Source of the DNA: an uncultured Opitutales bacterium
Lineage (GTDB): Bacteria > Verrucomicrobiota > Verrucomicrobiia > Opitutales > Seribacteraceae
Length of the DNA: 64,000 bases
Assembly (NCBI GenBank): GCA_943789375.1
Contig: CALSTX010000010.1
Coordinates: 248,001-312,000, forward strand
Reading direction: 5' to 3'
Every line of letters starts with the position of its first letter. Position 1 is the stretch's first letter. A program made the position numbers and the translations under genes. Positions 53,907-62,420 of this stretch are shown in pieces. The notes beneath the pieces were generated by a model, which did no database searches, was not told where the DNA came from, and worked only from the letters and a program-made list of their open reading frames with translations.

Positions 53907-55451
53907 ATGATTCATAAACCAAATTCTTCGATAGGCCCTTTAGTAACAGGTAAAACACCTCCAACCATTGTGGTTATATTTGGTGCATCAGGTGATCTCA
54001 CGGCCAGAAAGCTTGCACCTGCCATTTATAACCTTTCGATGGACAATCTTCTGCCTAGCTCATGTTTTCTGATTGGATATGGGAGAAAAGAAATTAGTAA
54101 CGATGCATTTAAAAATTACATTATTGAATCTATAAATAAGCATTCTCGAAGAAAGATCTCAGGCAAGGCTTGGGATGCTTTGCATGACAAGGTTAGCTTT
54201 CATGCTGGGGCATATGATAATCTAGAAGACTTTCAATCCCTTAAAAACGAGATAGAAACGATAGAAAAGAAGCTCAAAAAGCCCGTTCAGTGCCTCTTTT
54301 ATATCTCAACTCCACCAAGTGTTTTCAAGCCAATTTTGGAGAATCTCGGTATTAGTGGTCTAGCTAAAAGACATAGGAATAGAGAGGAGGAATCAAAGGT
54401 AATTATCGAAAAGCCATTTGGTCACGACCTTGCTTCTGCAAATGATTTAAATGCGATTATCAATCGTCGCTTTGAAGAAACTCAGGTTTTTCGTATCGAT
54501 CATTACTTGGGTAAAGAAACAGTACAGAGCTTATTGGTTCAAAGGTTTGCCAATTCAATTTTTGAGCCTATTTGGAATAGGAATTATGTATCAAGTGTTC
54601 AGATAACAGTTTCAGAAAATTTAGGAGTAGGAAGTCGGGGAGGTTATTATGATCGAAGTGGTGCCTTGCGAGATATGATACAAAATCATGTCATGCAACT
54701 TCTTGCACTTACTGCTATGGAGCCCCCCTCTTCCCTTGATCCTGAATCTATTCGCAATGAAAAAGTAAAAGCTCTACAAGCCTTAAAACCACTCGTGCTC
54801 AACGGAGATAATCCAGAAGTTGTTCGTGGTGTATATTCTCAAGGATTGGTAGACGGAGAAAAAGCAATCGGCTATTTACAAGAAATGGGAATACCCGAAC
54901 AATCGATTACGGAAACCTATGCTTCCTTATGCCTGCATATTGAAAATTGGCGATGGAAAGGAGTGCCTTTTTATTTAAGGTCAGGAAAACGATTAGCTAA
55001 AAAAGCGAGTGAAATTGTCGTCCAATTTAAAAGACCTCCTGAAATACTTTTTGGCAAGGATTCAAAGTACGCGGTTAGCCCCAATTTGTTAGTTATACGA
55101 ATCCAACCCAACGAAGGCATAACTTTATACCTTAACTCTAAGACACCTGGACTGGAAACTAAATTACAACCTATTGAGTTAGCTTTTGGCTATGAAACTA
55201 CTTTCGGCTCCAATACTCCAGAAGCATACGAAAGGCTTATTCTGGACGCACTTAATGGTGATGGCACCCTTTTTATTCGAGGCGATGAAGCAGAAACTTC
55301 ATGGGGTCTCTTGTCCCCTGTCTTGGATTATTGGCAAGACGAAGGGAAAAAGGGATTAGAAAATTATGCTTCTGGTACTTGGGGGCCACTTTCTGCAGAT
55401 AAACTACTTTTAGCTCGCGGACATGAATGGTTAACTGGAAATGTAGTGTAG
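53907..55451 (+). CDS. zwf: Glucose-6-phosphate 1-dehydrogenase
   Basis: First step of the oxidative pentose phosphate pathway, making NADPH. It has 514 residues from the ATG at 53907; a frame extension to 53784 overlaps yraN and is not part of the family. VVIFGASGDLTARKLAPAIYNL is the NADP site. VIIEKPFGHDLASA and FRIDHYLGKETVQ carry substrate and catalytic residues (His in IDHYLG). LRDMIQNHVMQLLALTAMEPP and the C-terminal FGYETTFGSNTPEAYERLILDAL follow. msrA begins 2 bases after its stop. Confidence 0.96.
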   Translation: MIHKPNSSIGPLVTGKTPPTIVVIFGASGDLTARKLAPAIYNLSMDNLLPSSCFLIGYGRKEISNDAFKNYIIESINKHSRRKISGKAWDALHDKVSFHAGAYDNLEDFQSLKNEIETIEKKLKKPVQCLFYISTPPSVFKPILENLGISGLAKRHRNREEESKVIIEKPFGHDLASANDLNAIINRRFEETQVFRIDHYLGKETVQSLLVQRFANSIFEPIWNRNYVSSVQITVSENLGVGSRGGYYDRSGALRDMIQNHVMQLLALTAMEPPSSLDPESIRNEKVKALQALKPLVLNGDNPEVVRGVYSQGLVDGEKAIGYLQEMGIPEQSITETYASLCLHIENWRWKGVPFYLRSGKRLAKKASEIVVQFKRPPEILFGKDSKYAVSPNLLVIRIQPNEGITLYLNSKTPGLETKLQPIELAFGYETTFGSNTPEAYERLILDALNGDGTLFIRGDEAETSWGLLSPVLDYWQDEGKKGLENYASGTWGPLSADKLLLARGHEWLTGNVV

Positions 55452-55453
55452 GT

Positions 55454-56065
55454 ATGAAATGTAAGATTTTTCTCTTTTTCTCTTTTTTACTTTTATCGTT
55501 GATCATGCACTCTAAAAACGAAAGTCCACAAACAACAGAAAAAGATAGCACGGATAATCAGCCAGAGTTTGCTATCTTAGGAGGGGGATGCTTTTGGTGT
55601 ACCGAAGCTGTGTTTGAAAAGATTAAGGGCGTTGCCAGTGTCGTTTCTGGGTACGCAGGCGGAGATTCAAAAAACCCAACTTACAAAGAGATTTGTACTG
55701 GTAAATCTGGTCACGCTGAGGTTATAAAAATAAAATATAACCCACAAATCATTGGTTTTGGAAAGATTTTAGAAATTTTCGGAAAGTGCCATGATCCAAC
55801 AACCTTAAATCGTCAAGGTGCTGATGTTGGTACACAGTATCGTTCAACTATTATGTATCTTACGAAAGAACAAAAGGCTCTTGCCGAGCAGTGGAAGCGT
55901 GAACTAAGTGCCGAATTACCTTCTCCAGTGGTAACTGAAATTGTGCAAGCTCCAGTCTTTTACGAAGCTGAAGAATATCATCAAAATTATTACGAAAGAA
56001 ACCCTAATCAAGGATACTGTAATTTCGTAATTCGCCCTAAATTAAAAAAGCTAGATTTAGAGTAG
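55454..56065 (+). CDS. msrA: Peptide methionine sulfoxide reductase MsrA, exported form
   Basis: Reduces S-methionine sulfoxide in proteins. It has 203 residues from the ATG at 55454. An N-terminal hydrophobic segment (KIFLFFSFLLLSLIM) looks like a signal peptide, so the enzyme is probably periplasmic. The active site GGGCFWCTEAVFEKIKGV has Cys46, with SGYAGGDSKNPTYKEIC and GHAEV following. The end EEYHQNYYERNPNQGYC is typical. It is directly coupled to zwf, which supplies NADPH for reducing power; that link is inference. Confidence 0.94.
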   Translation: MKCKIFLFFSFLLLSLIMHSKNESPQTTEKDSTDNQPEFAILGGGCFWCTEAVFEKIKGVASVVSGYAGGDSKNPTYKEICTGKSGHAEVIKIKYNPQIIGFGKILEIFGKCHDPTTLNRQGADVGTQYRSTIMYLTKEQKALAEQWKRELSAELPSPVVTEIVQAPVFYEAEEYHQNYYERNPNQGYCNFVIRPKLKKLDLE

Positions 56066-56361
56066 CGGTTTTGTTGAAAAGTATTGAAAGTCAATAAATT
56101 TGACTGAGAGGAAGTGTTGCGAAATGTAAATTTTTCTTTTGTTCTTTTTTTTAGGATAAAAGCCTCAGTAAATTACCTTTTTTTGAATTTTTTGGGACCT
56201 TTTTAAATTTAAAGAAATATAAGTCATTGATTGTCAGTAATAAAGAATAAATATATATCAAATATTCAACTTATATTTTTTTTATGATTTAGTAATAAAA
56301 AACAATAACATGAAAATATATTTTTATTGTATTATGAAAAAAATGTCACTATTGTAATAAA
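56066..56361. other. Very AT-rich intergenic region
   Basis: About 300 bases of strongly A+T-rich DNA with runs of A and T and no gene-like open frame. It separates msrA from the PAS-AraC regulator gene and must contain that gene's promoter. I see no clear operator or hairpin. Confidence 0.6.
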
Positions 56362-57135
56362 ATGAAAACTCCTTTGAGCCCAAGATTAAATAAATGGTTT
56401 AGTGAGCAAGATTGCGACCCGATGCAGATTTGTCAGATCTTCGAAAATATACCTGGCATTTCATTTTTCATTAAAGATACAAACCACCGCTTGTTACATA
56501 TAAACAAGCGTTTCCTGCCGCGCCTTGGAGTTTCTTCAAATGATGAACTGTATGGTAAAACTGATTTTGACCTTTTCCCTCCTCGCTTAGCCGAACATTT
56601 TCGTAAAGACGACAGAACGGTGATCGATACTAAGCAACCAATGCTTAACATATTGGAACTTGTGTTTAATAGCCAGGGTCTCCCCGATTGGTATCTAACC
56701 AACAAATATCCGCTTTTGAATGGTGACGGCAATGTGGTTGGGGTTATCGGTACAGTCCGACCATACGGTGAAGAAAACCCTGTCCATAACCAAGACTTGA
56801 AATGGGAGCGCGATGACGAGATCGGACGAGCGGTAAGCTATATTCGCGGAAACTTTCGTACTAATCTAGAAATTGCCAATCTTGTTGAAGTGTCTGGATT
56901 GAATCACAGAAAACTTCATCGTGGATTTATTGAACTTTTTGGAGTGGCACCTATGCAGTTTATCACGAGAACTCGAATTGAGGCTGCGTGTGATGATCTT
57001 TTAACCACGAAGAAAAAACTTTCTCAAATTGCGGAGGATAATGGATTTTATGACCAGAGTTCTTTCACTCAGCATTTCCGGCGTCAAATGAAGGTTACGC
57101 CGTTGAAATATAGAAAACAAAAAGGGTTCGCTTAA
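56362..57135 (+). CDS. PAS-domain AraC-family transcriptional regulator
   Basis: 257 residues. The N-terminal PAS fold (about 25-135) reads ENIPGISFFIKDTNHRLLHIN, LYGKTDFDLFPPRLAEHFRKDD and VIGTVRPYG, so a small ligand or redox signal may bind. The AraC double helix-turn-helix (about 155-255) has NLVEVSGLNHRKLHRGFIELFGVAPMQF and IAEDNGFYDQSSFTQHFRRQMKVTPLKYR. No target is visible. It is convergent with the pseudopilin-like gene 9 bases away. Confidence 0.93.
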   Translation: MKTPLSPRLNKWFSEQDCDPMQICQIFENIPGISFFIKDTNHRLLHINKRFLPRLGVSSNDELYGKTDFDLFPPRLAEHFRKDDRTVIDTKQPMLNILELVFNSQGLPDWYLTNKYPLLNGDGNVVGVIGTVRPYGEENPVHNQDLKWERDDEIGRAVSYIRGNFRTNLEIANLVEVSGLNHRKLHRGFIELFGVAPMQFITRTRIEAACDDLLTTKKKLSQIAEDNGFYDQSSFTQHFRRQMKVTPLKYRKQKGFA

Positions 57136-57143
57136 CTTTTTAC

Positions 57144-58283
57144 CTAAATAGAGCTAGAAAAGATTTTGATTCTTCTGGTGTAAACATCTGAATTTTCTTC
57201 AGCCAACTTCCACCAGTATTCTCCTTCATCGTATCCCTCAGGTATGGGTGTGAGTCCCTCCTCGAGTGCACTTACAGCAGACTCCCCTTCGCTAGTTAAC
57301 ACTCGAATCATAACATCAACAACCTCGGGAAAAGCATTGAAGGAAGCATCGCTTGGATTCGAACGATAACCTGAATGTGTGCTCGCAATAAATTCATCTT
57401 CATGGTTCATGTTTTCAGTCATCGGGAATAATTGCTTTAGGTATCTCTTTCCTAGACTATTTTTTTGGTAGATATATGCCCGAAGGCCAAAATCGACTAT
57501 GTTCGATGCAAGAGAAAAACTTGTTGGGGATTCCCCTAAAGTTTCTTGCGAAATTGGGTTTTTAATAATGTTAGCACCGCGAAGATTACTGGCTTTATTT
57601 GCATTATAATTACCATCTACAGGGTGTAGGTTGAACCCAGCGGCGAATGTATTTTCTGCACTTACATCTGATCTAAATAGTTGGTAACGAGGCCGAGAAG
57701 TGTCTGCTCCTGTTAAACCGTACCTAACAATCTGATAGGCGATGGCCCGAACCTCTCCCTTATTTTGAATGTTACTGTCAAGCTCTGGAGCCTGTGAGAA
57801 AAATCTTAACCAAGTGCCCCCAATCCCATAGCGTGATTCAATAAGTGGACCTTGTTGGTTTGCTTCCGCAAGTTCTTTAGCTTCTTTACCCTTTTGGTCA
57901 CTTAGCCACACTTCGTCAGGCCAATCATCGATAAAGACTCTTTTAGATTCTTCCTTTGGTTTAGCTACAGATTTTGAACTTACCCAAGAACTACTCGTGA
58001 GCTCATCGGTAAGAATTTTGGCCGCCATCCAAACATTTCCATCATTTCTTGAAATAGCGCATTGTAAATCTTCTTGTATTCTATCCAGTATAAATTGGGC
58101 AATTTGGTTCGTTTCTAAATCTCCTGATGCTTTGGTTTGCGTAGATACAACTTGAGAGGTTATATTTAAGAGCATAGCCGCCAATAAAGCTGTGACTGAT
58201 ACGGCTACAAGTAGCTCTAAAATTGTGAATCCCGAATGCGAATTTCGTAGTTTGATCCGACTGAGGAAACCCATATATTTCAT
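57144..58283 (-). CDS. Pseudopilin-like Verru_Chthon cassette protein C
   Basis: 379 residues from the ATG at 58283 (frame extends to 58313, overlapping psd by 8 bases). HSGFTILELLVAVSVTALLAAMLLNI is a type IV pilin-like signal, with cleavage after Gly, Phe at +1 and Glu at +5. The rest is globular and secreted, with QIAQFILDRIQEDLQCAI soon after. This layout matches the Verru_Chthon cassette protein C family of Verrucomicrobiota, whose role is not established. A cassette protein A gene lies 4 kb away on the other strand. Confidence 0.75.
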   Translation of the reverse strand: MKYMGFLSRIKLRNSHSGFTILELLVAVSVTALLAAMLLNITSQVVSTQTKASGDLETNQIAQFILDRIQEDLQCAISRNDGNVWMAAKILTDELTSSSWVSSKSVAKPKEESKRVFIDDWPDEVWLSDQKGKEAKELAEANQQGPLIESRYGIGGTWLRFFSQAPELDSNIQNKGEVRAIAYQIVRYGLTGADTSRPRYQLFRSDVSAENTFAAGFNLHPVDGNYNANKASNLRGANIIKNPISQETLGESPTSFSLASNIVDFGLRAYIYQKNSLGKRYLKQLFPMTENMNHEDEFIASTHSGYRSNPSDASFNAFPEVVDVMIRVLTSEGESAVSALEEGLTPIPEGYDEGEYWWKLAEENSDVYTRRIKIFSSSI

Positions 58284-58305
58284 AAGTTGTAAGCGGTAAC
58301 CGATT

Positions 58306-59211
58306 TCAATCAATCGAAATTTTTTGTGTTCCCATTATTTCCCCCATTTTAGCATACAACTCCAGACCTTTGTCGGAGGCATCCAGGAGATCTTGGGCAA
58401 GTGAAACTTTATCTTTTTCAAAAAGGGTAATTACACATGAGCCTCCAAAAGAAAAATAACCCCATTCATCTCCCTTTTTAACTTCTTTGTAATCATCAAT
58501 AGTGAATTTTGCAGAACCTACGCAAGTGGCTCCCACTGCAACCTGTGCCATTTGACCAAGAGATTTGCTTGCGAGAACTGACAGGTATCTTTTATTTTGC
58601 CAAAAAAAGGAAATATTTTTCTTTAGAGCAATGGGACTGACGGAATATAATGAACCATTGATTACATGAGTATTCTTGTATTCGCCTTTAGCGGGAAAAT
58701 GGAACCTGTGATAATCAACCGGGCATAACCTGCTTATCACCAAGCTGCCACCCTCGAATATCTTCGCTAATTGAGAAGATTGAAGAAAGCTTTTCAAGTC
58801 AAAGGATTGCCCCTTTACATAAATTCCATTCACCTTGGAGATATCCTGGAATCCTAAATGTCGACCATCCGCGGGAAAAACAACAGCATGCTTGCCTTCA
58901 TCGATGGGTCGAGCTTCTGGTTTTAATTTTCGATAAAAGAATTCATTGAAAGTCTGAAAGTTCTTCGAAAGATCAAGGAATTCATTTTGATTTACTTTGA
59001 ATTTTTCAATAAAGGGCTGGATTTTAGATTTACTGTGAGAACTATTTGCCCGATATCCGTACCACGCTGAAAAAAGCTTTCGCTTAACAAGTAGCCATAG
59101 AAAAAATTTTCCGATTGGCTTTTCGTAGGTGAAACGAAGCCAATTTTCACCATAGATATTTTCTACTTCAATCTTGCCAGTGGCACGATTAAGATAATGA
59201 ACTTCCTCCAC
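58306..59211 (-). CDS. psd: Phosphatidylserine decarboxylase proenzyme
   Basis: Makes phosphatidylethanolamine. It has 301 residues. VFPADGRHLGF, YVKGQSFDLKSFLQ and CPVDYHRFHFPAKGE (His168, His171) are family motifs. WGYFSFGGSCVITLFEKDKV holds the self-cleavage site, with Ser258 becoming the pyruvoyl group; GGSC replaces the usual GGST but the serine is kept. It is anchored to the inner membrane. It lies between rpmB and the pseudopilin gene on the same strand. Confidence 0.94.
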   Translation of the reverse strand: MEEVHYLNRATGKIEVENIYGENWLRFTYEKPIGKFFLWLLVKRKLFSAWYGYRANSSHSKSKIQPFIEKFKVNQNEFLDLSKNFQTFNEFFYRKLKPEARPIDEGKHAVVFPADGRHLGFQDISKVNGIYVKGQSFDLKSFLQSSQLAKIFEGGSLVISRLCPVDYHRFHFPAKGEYKNTHVINGSLYSVSPIALKKNISFFWQNKRYLSVLASKSLGQMAQVAVGATCVGSAKFTIDDYKEVKKGDEWGYFSFGGSCVITLFEKDKVSLAQDLLDASDKGLELYAKMGEIMGTQKISID

Positions 59212-59254
59212 TTAAATGAAATACAGTAGCTGTGGAGAGCAGCTAAAGGAATGA

Positions 59255-59485
59255 TTAGGCTTTGAGGATTTTTCCAGCCTTTATAGCCTTGGCAGCAACC
59301 CACATGCGTTTAACTTGTCCTGATGGAAGCTTAACTCGGATTCGCTGCAAATTGGGGCGAAACTTACGTTTGTTGTTTTTGACCAACTGTAAGCCGATTC
59401 CACCAGCTTTTTTGCTGACACCTTTATGAATAATCCTACCACCTGTAACAGGGCGTTTTCCAGTAATTGCACAAATTCTTGACAT
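59255..59485 (-). CDS. rpmB: 50S ribosomal protein L28
   Basis: 76 residues from the ATG at 59485 (a frame extension to 59506 adds seven residues not in the family). MSRICAITGKRPVTGG is the L28 opening with its Cys and the ITGK motif. KRKFRPNLQRIRVKLPSG and MWVAAKAIKAG follow. It lies just upstream of psd on the same strand. Confidence 0.95.
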   Translation of the reverse strand: MSRICAITGKRPVTGGRIIHKGVSKKAGGIGLQLVKNNKRKFRPNLQRIRVKLPSGQVKRMWVAAKAIKAGKILKA

Positions 59486-59546
59486 ATCTAGTAATTGGGT
59501 AAGCAATCTTAATGTATTATTTTTACCACGGTTACAAGTTTAAAGC

Positions 59547-60566
59547 TTATCGTTTACTTTTGTACTGGTCTAGTTTTTTTAATCCATTTTTTTGAGTAAT
59601 AAAAAAGGCCGCATCAATTTCATATTGCGGAAATATTTTTTTTGAAAAATCGGGGCCACAGATCAATGCAGCTGAGGCCATGGAGTCCGCCACTTTTCCA
59701 CTATTTGCAATGACGGTGACTTGATTTCTTCCATTAAGCCCAATTCCACTACGAGGATTAATAATATGGGAGTATACTTTTCCATTGAGCATGACAAATT
59801 GTTCAATATCACCAGAGGTGGCAACGGCACAATTTGATAGGTTGAAAGTTGGGAGTTCTGGATGTTTATCTCCCCCAATTTTTATTTCCCATCCTGTTTT
59901 GCCTCCCGGTGCCTGTCCAATAACTAGATCCCCACCCGTATCGATCAAGCTACGGTGAAGCCCATGCTTTTTTAAGAGTAATAGCATTTGGTCCCCTGCA
60001 TATCCCTTGGCTATACTTCCGAAGTCTAGCAGCATACCTTCTTGGCGTAGGCACACTTTTGACTCAACCGGATGCAGAATCATTTTTTTATATCCTATTC
60101 TTGAGAGTGCATTTTTTATCTTGTAGGCCTTGGGCATTGTCTTTCTAAATCGAGCAATTCTCCAAAGGCGAGAGGCTGGTCCGACGCTGACATCAAATTT
60201 ACCATTAGTTTTTGCGGAGAGATTAAAGCAAAATTTGAGAATCTTAAAAAATTCAGAAGATACCTCTTGAAATTGATGACCTTGATTGGTGTAGGAGGAA
60301 CCAGACAAAGTGGAAGCCTCACTATTTGAAAGGTAATCACTAAACATGAGATCTAACCGATGGGCTTCATCAAAAGCTTGTTGGGCAGCTAACTTACACA
60401 GCGACTTATTTACATCATCTATGATAATTTTAAATTCTGTCCCCATACACTTTTCAGAAAAAGTTAAGTAATCGCTTCCTTTCGCTTTCAGGAAGAATAT
60501 GAAAAATAGTAGCGATATAACCCTAAACTTTGAGTAAAAGTGAGCCTTACTAAAAGGGGTTGTCAC
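59547..60566 (-). CDS. apbE: FAD:protein FMN transferase
   Basis: Attaches FMN covalently to threonine of periplasmic flavoproteins such as NqrC/RnfG. It has 339 residues with a signal peptide (about 1-31). The segments MGTEFKIII, the DFGSIAKGYAGDQML flavin-binding helix (about 195-210), SLIDTGGDLVIGQAPGG, SGDIEQFVML, and SHIINPRSGIG are diagnostic. It is divergent from the cytochrome c-FGE gene; no Rnf/Nqr genes are in the window. Confidence 0.94.
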   Translation of the reverse strand: MTTPFSKAHFYSKFRVISLLFFIFFLKAKGSDYLTFSEKCMGTEFKIIIDDVNKSLCKLAAQQAFDEAHRLDLMFSDYLSNSEASTLSGSSYTNQGHQFQEVSSEFFKILKFCFNLSAKTNGKFDVSVGPASRLWRIARFRKTMPKAYKIKNALSRIGYKKMILHPVESKVCLRQEGMLLDFGSIAKGYAGDQMLLLLKKHGLHRSLIDTGGDLVIGQAPGGKTGWEIKIGGDKHPELPTFNLSNCAVATSGDIEQFVMLNGKVYSHIINPRSGIGLNGRNQVTVIANSGKVADSMASAALICGPDFSKKIFPQYEIDAAFFITQKNGLKKLDQYKSKR

Positions 60567-60638
60567 AAGTTGAATATCCTTTTCATTTGCTTTAAATTTT
60601 GAGATAAGGACTTAATTATTATAAATTTACATTTTCTT

Positions 60639-62363
60639 ATGAAATTGCATATCTCACTTTTTACTAGTCTCCTTATCTTCAGCTTACAAGCGGTAAACGC
60701 TAGCATTGATTTTGTTAGAGATGTACAACCCATTTTAGAGCACAATTGTGTGAGTTGCCACCGGGCAGACAATGCGAAGGGTGATATTCGCTTAGATAAA
60801 AAGAAATTTGCTTTCGAAAGTGAAGACTTGATCATTCCCGGTAACGCAGAGGATAGTTCTCTTTATTGGACTACAACCCTACCTCAGGATGATGAGCTAT
60901 TTATGCCGCCGATCAAGAACGAGGAAAAAGACTATCCTCTTACTAATGCGGAGAAAGCTGTTCTTAAGCAATGGATTGATGATGGGGCAGACTGGCCGGA
61001 CGGAATTGTGCTGGAAACAAAGAAAAGGCTTCCTAAAGAAATTTCTTTTGTTGAAGATATTCAACCCATTCTTGAACTCAATTGTGTGGCTTGTCATTAT
61101 GACGGTAAAGTGAAAGGAGATTTAAGGTTGGATACATATGAGCATGCGTTTGCCTCCGATCATATTATTGCTCCAGGCAAGCCCTTAGATAGTGATTTGT
61201 ATGTTCTCTGTACATTGCCCCAAGAGGATGAAATGTTCATGCCCCCGGAAGGTAATGACCCCCTTTCCTCCACAGATTTGTTTATGTTGCGACGTTGGAT
61301 TGAAGAAGGTGCGGATTGGCCGCAGGGTGTCACCCTTGTTCCCCAAAAGAAAAGTTTTACTCTCTTGGGTACATTGCCCAAGGATTTGTATAAAGAATTA
61401 GGCTTTAAAAGTGGAGAGGTACAAGATGATTTCACATCTTACCATCAATCCATCAAAACATCTGACTTAGATTTTGAGATGATGCCGGTCAAAGGTGGTC
61501 AATTTAGCATGGGAAGCCAAGCAGATGATGGGGACCGTGGTGAAAATGAACATGTGGCTCATCCAGTAAAAGTTTCAGACTTTTGGATGGGGAAGTATGA
61601 AGTTACCTGGGACGAGTATGAATTGTGGATGATCAACTTGGATAAAGATAACCGCGAGTACAATAAGGTTGAGTCCACCCCTGCGGATGAATTGTCCGAT
61701 GCTGTAACCAAACCAACATCTCCATACACTGACATGAGTTTTGGGATGGGGAAGAGAGGATACCCGGCCATATGTATGACGCAACTTTCAGCTAAAATGT
61801 ACTGCATGTGGTTAAGTGCCCGAACAGGGAAGTTCTACCGTTTGCCTACAGAAGCAGAGTGGGAGTATGCCTGTAAGGCTGGTACAAATACAGCTTACAG
61901 CTTCGGGAATGACGCCAGTGAATTATCAAACCATGCCTGGCACCTAGGAAACAGTAGGTTTCAATACCAAAAAGTTGGCCAAAAATCACCTAACCCTTTG
62001 GGACTGTATGACATGCATGGAAATGTCTGGGAGTGGGTGCTAGACAAATTTTCTCCTCCATCTAAAACAGCGCCAGCAGAAGTTTTAGTTGATCCACTCA
62101 ATTTGCCAGACACTCTTTATTCCAGGACTGTCAGAGGAGGATCCTGGGATGATGGGGCAAAAAGCCATCGTAGTGCAGCCCGTTTGGGCTCCGAAGAGTC
62201 ATGGAAGCAACAAGACCCTCAAATTCCTAAAAGTGTTTGGTACCATACGGATGCATTATTTGTTGGTTTTCGGGTTGTTCGCCCCCGGACTATTCCGAGT
62301 GTAGATGATATCGAAAAGTTTTGGCCCTCAGAGGCAGACATTAGCGCAATCCCTTCCCGTTAA
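60639..62363 (+). CDS. Two planctomycete-type cytochrome c domains fused to an FGE-sulfatase-like domain
   Basis: 574 residues with a signal peptide (about 1-21). Two similar cytochrome domains carry heme motifs CVSCH (37-41) and CVACH (149-153). Each has KGDIRLD/KGDLRLD, a PG-NA/KP linker, LPQDDELFMPP/LPQEDEMFMPP and an IDDGADWPDG or IEEGADWPQG end. From about residue 280 comes a formylglycine-generating-enzyme-like domain (MMPVKGGQFSMGSQADD, EVTWDEYE, LPTEAEWEYACKAG, GLYDMHGNVWEWV, RTVRGGSWDD). Redox plus FGE-like parts suggest an exported enzyme of unknown substrate. Whether this domain matures sulfatases is doubtful; the cysteines of true FGE are not evident. Confidence 0.85.
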   Translation: MKLHISLFTSLLIFSLQAVNASIDFVRDVQPILEHNCVSCHRADNAKGDIRLDKKKFAFESEDLIIPGNAEDSSLYWTTTLPQDDELFMPPIKNEEKDYPLTNAEKAVLKQWIDDGADWPDGIVLETKKRLPKEISFVEDIQPILELNCVACHYDGKVKGDLRLDTYEHAFASDHIIAPGKPLDSDLYVLCTLPQEDEMFMPPEGNDPLSSTDLFMLRRWIEEGADWPQGVTLVPQKKSFTLLGTLPKDLYKELGFKSGEVQDDFTSYHQSIKTSDLDFEMMPVKGGQFSMGSQADDGDRGENEHVAHPVKVSDFWMGKYEVTWDEYELWMINLDKDNREYNKVESTPADELSDAVTKPTSPYTDMSFGMGKRGYPAICMTQLSAKMYCMWLSARTGKFYRLPTEAEWEYACKAGTNTAYSFGNDASELSNHAWHLGNSRFQYQKVGQKSPNPLGLYDMHGNVWEWVLDKFSPPSKTAPAEVLVDPLNLPDTLYSRTVRGGSWDDGAKSHRSAARLGSEESWKQQDPQIPKSVWYHTDALFVGFRVVRPRTIPSVDDIEKFWPSEADISAIPSR

Positions 62364-62420
62364 GTTTATCTTTTTAAAAGTTGCGAAAGCCAGTAAAAGG
62401 GCTCAAGTTTTACTTGCCCT

